Shown piece by piece: positions 6,560 to 7,517 of a stretch of 7,517 nt of DNA (the stretch's first letter is position 1; every line of letters begins with the position of its first letter). The DNA lies in NCBI GenBank assembly GCA_009785875.1, contig WQUF01000067.1, positions 1 to 7,517 on the forward strand, given 5' to 3'. The position numbers and the translations under genes are program-made. The DNA comes from Oscillospiraceae bacterium. GTDB lineage: Bacteria > Bacillota > Clostridia > Clostridiales > Clostridiaceae. A model generated the notes under the pieces. The model worked only from the letters and a program-made list of their open reading frames with translations, made no database searches and was not told where the DNA came from.

Positions 6560-7042
6560 TTGAATGCAGAACATTTTGATTGTGTGAAAAATATAATAAA
6601 TAGTGATGCGATTGGTGAGCCTAAAATGATCAGAATTTACAGGGGATTAGCATTAGAAAATATATCAAAAAAGGATGCTTTGAGCTTGATTTTATATGAA
6701 GATATTGGGTTTATCATAGATATACTTGGAAATGTAGATAAAGTATTTGCAAGAAGTTTTCATCTTTATAATACCATCATAATTTTAAAGCATGAGAATA
6801 AATCTTTAAGCCATATATCGGTGAACTTCTATGATGAGCCTGCTTTAGAAACATTCAGGCTTGAGATAGCAGGGACTAAAGGGCTAACTGAATACGATAG
6901 CGATAAAGAGAGCACTATCCTATATCATCGAAAGCAAAATATATCGCTAAAGGAGTCAACTTTTAATGATATAAATAGAAAAGATGTTCAAAATGTTATA
7001 TTAAAAATTTTTGATGCTATAGAGAAGGAGGAGATGGTATGA
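6560..7042 (+). CDS. stand-alone Gfo/Idh/MocA C-terminal domain, lacking the Rossmann half
   Basis: The gene encodes 160 residues from TTG 6560 (163 if GTG 6551 is used). Full-length family members have roughly 330-350. It starts at the boundary where the catalytic/dimerisation domain of NAD(P)-dependent Gfo/Idh/MocA oxidoreductases begins. The pattern R-L-N...AIGEPKMIRIYRG is visible, followed by DIGFIIDILGNVDKVFAR, which matches the usual H-D-I-D...LLG-x-V-x-x-V-x-A block, then VNFYDEP...FRLEIAGTKG, the late beta-sheet strand. The dinucleotide-binding fold and the EKP lysine are absent. By eye, the usual histidine before the D-I pair is replaced by Glu (E47). It therefore cannot catalyse the reaction by itself. 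It ends in ATGA overlap with the next, full-length-like family member. It may be a non-catalytic partner subunit or the remnant of a 5'-deleted gene; an intact frame and ribosome binding site favour expression. Confidence 0.75.
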   Translation: MNAEHFDCVKNIINSDAIGEPKMIRIYRGLALENISKKDALSLILYEDIGFIIDILGNVDKVFARSFHLYNTIIILKHENKSLSHISVNFYDEPALETFRLEIAGTKGLTEYDSDKESTILYHRKQNISLKESTFNDINRKDVQNVILKIFDAIEKEEMV

Positions 7043-7517
7043 GAGTTGCTATTTTAGGATGCGCTCACATGCATGTTCAAAGTTATGTTAATTCTCTTAA
7101 AGCTTTAGACGTTGAAATCATTGGGCTTTCAGATAATGATATGGATAGTGGCAAAAATTTCTGCATAAAAAATGATATTAAATTTTATGAAGACGTAAAC
7201 AATTTGCTGGATCTAAAACCAGATGCAGTTATTGTTACTTCAGAAAATAGCCTTCATAAATACTATTCTTTAAAGGCAGCTGAGCATAATTGCCATATAA
7301 TATTAGAGAAGCCAATAGCGACAAATGAAGAGGATGCAGTAGAAATCATCCATTGTGCTAAAATTCATGGTGTAAAACTGATGATTTGCTTTCCTGTTAG
7401 GTATAGCAATCCAATTAAGGAATTAAAAAAATCTTTAAGTAGCATTGGAGATATTCGTTCAATCGTTGCGACAAATCATGGTTCTATGCCAGGCGGATGG
7501 TTTGTAGAAAAGGATTT
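7039..7517 (+). CDS. Gfo/Idh/MocA-family NAD(P)-dependent oxidoreductase, C-terminus cut by window edge
   Basis: The start is ATG 7039, overlapping the previous stop (ATGA), with AAGGAGGAG upstream at about 7025-7033. The first 159 residues are present. The N-terminus has beta strand RVAILG followed by GCAHMH in the glycine-rich loop position. S31-D32 sits at the end of the second strand, where an acid favours NAD over NADP. PDAVIVTSENSLHKYYSLKAAEH is followed by the family hallmark EKP at 90-92 (catalytic K91). The C-terminal domain begins near R121-Y122 and includes SIGDIRSIVATNHG and the PGGWF segment. Family members oxidise or reduce sugars, inositols or related alcohols and ketones, usually as dimers or tetramers in the cytoplasm. 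The substrate cannot be deduced. It is likely co-translated with the truncated homologue, which suggests the two proteins associate. Confidence 0.9.
   Translation, partial: MRVAILGCAHMHVQSYVNSLKALDVEIIGLSDNDMDSGKNFCIKNDIKFYEDVNNLLDLKPDAVIVTSENSLHKYYSLKAAEHNCHIILEKPIATNEEDAVEIIHCAKIHGVKLMICFPVRYSNPIKELKKSLSSIGDIRSIVATNHGSMPGGWFVEKD

Overview
The window is A+T-rich bacterial DNA with strong AGGAGG-type ribosome binding sites and short intergenic gaps. It carries a SNF2 helicase with a SWIM zinc finger and a DUF2680-like secreted protein. Together these suggest a low-GC Firmicutes (Clostridia-like) genome or a similar anaerobe; the species cannot be named from sequence alone. No rRNA, tRNA, CRISPR array, transposase or integrase was seen.

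Layout. Positions 1-2894 (minus) hold a SWIM/SNF2 helicase-like ATPase whose C-terminus runs off the left edge. It is divergent from a small secreted protein with two related 25-residue repeats (3070-3438, plus), and a 21-bp inverted repeat lies in the shared intergenic region. A good intrinsic terminator (3548-3585) and a second structured, T6-ending element (3606-3660) follow the small gene. A convergent, orphan ParB-like DNA-binding protein (3707-4858, minus) has a near-consensus promoter. From 5167 a plus-strand operon-like block runs off the right edge. It contains an ABC exporter-like protein with an unusually compact ATPase domain (5167-6534), a stand-alone C-terminal half of a Gfo/Idh/MocA oxidoreductase (6560-7042), and an apparently normal Gfo/Idh/MocA oxidoreductase (7039-7517, incomplete). 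The last two overlap by ATGA, so they are probably translationally coupled.

The most unusual part is 5037-7517. The ABC gene is preceded by a leader with its own Shine-Dalgarno site, a 6-7 codon mini-ORF, and hairpins that could compete, one of which abuts the ABC gene's ribosome binding site. The ABC protein stops two residues after its H-loop histidine. The next protein begins at the domain boundary where a Gfo/Idh/MocA catalytic domain starts, without any Rossmann domain. This could be a deletion junction, or a real three-part system in which an inactive oxidoreductase-like subunit partners with the active one and the exporter moves or senses the product. The left half of the window looks like ordinary chromosomal content, apart from the ParB-like protein's variant GRCR motif.
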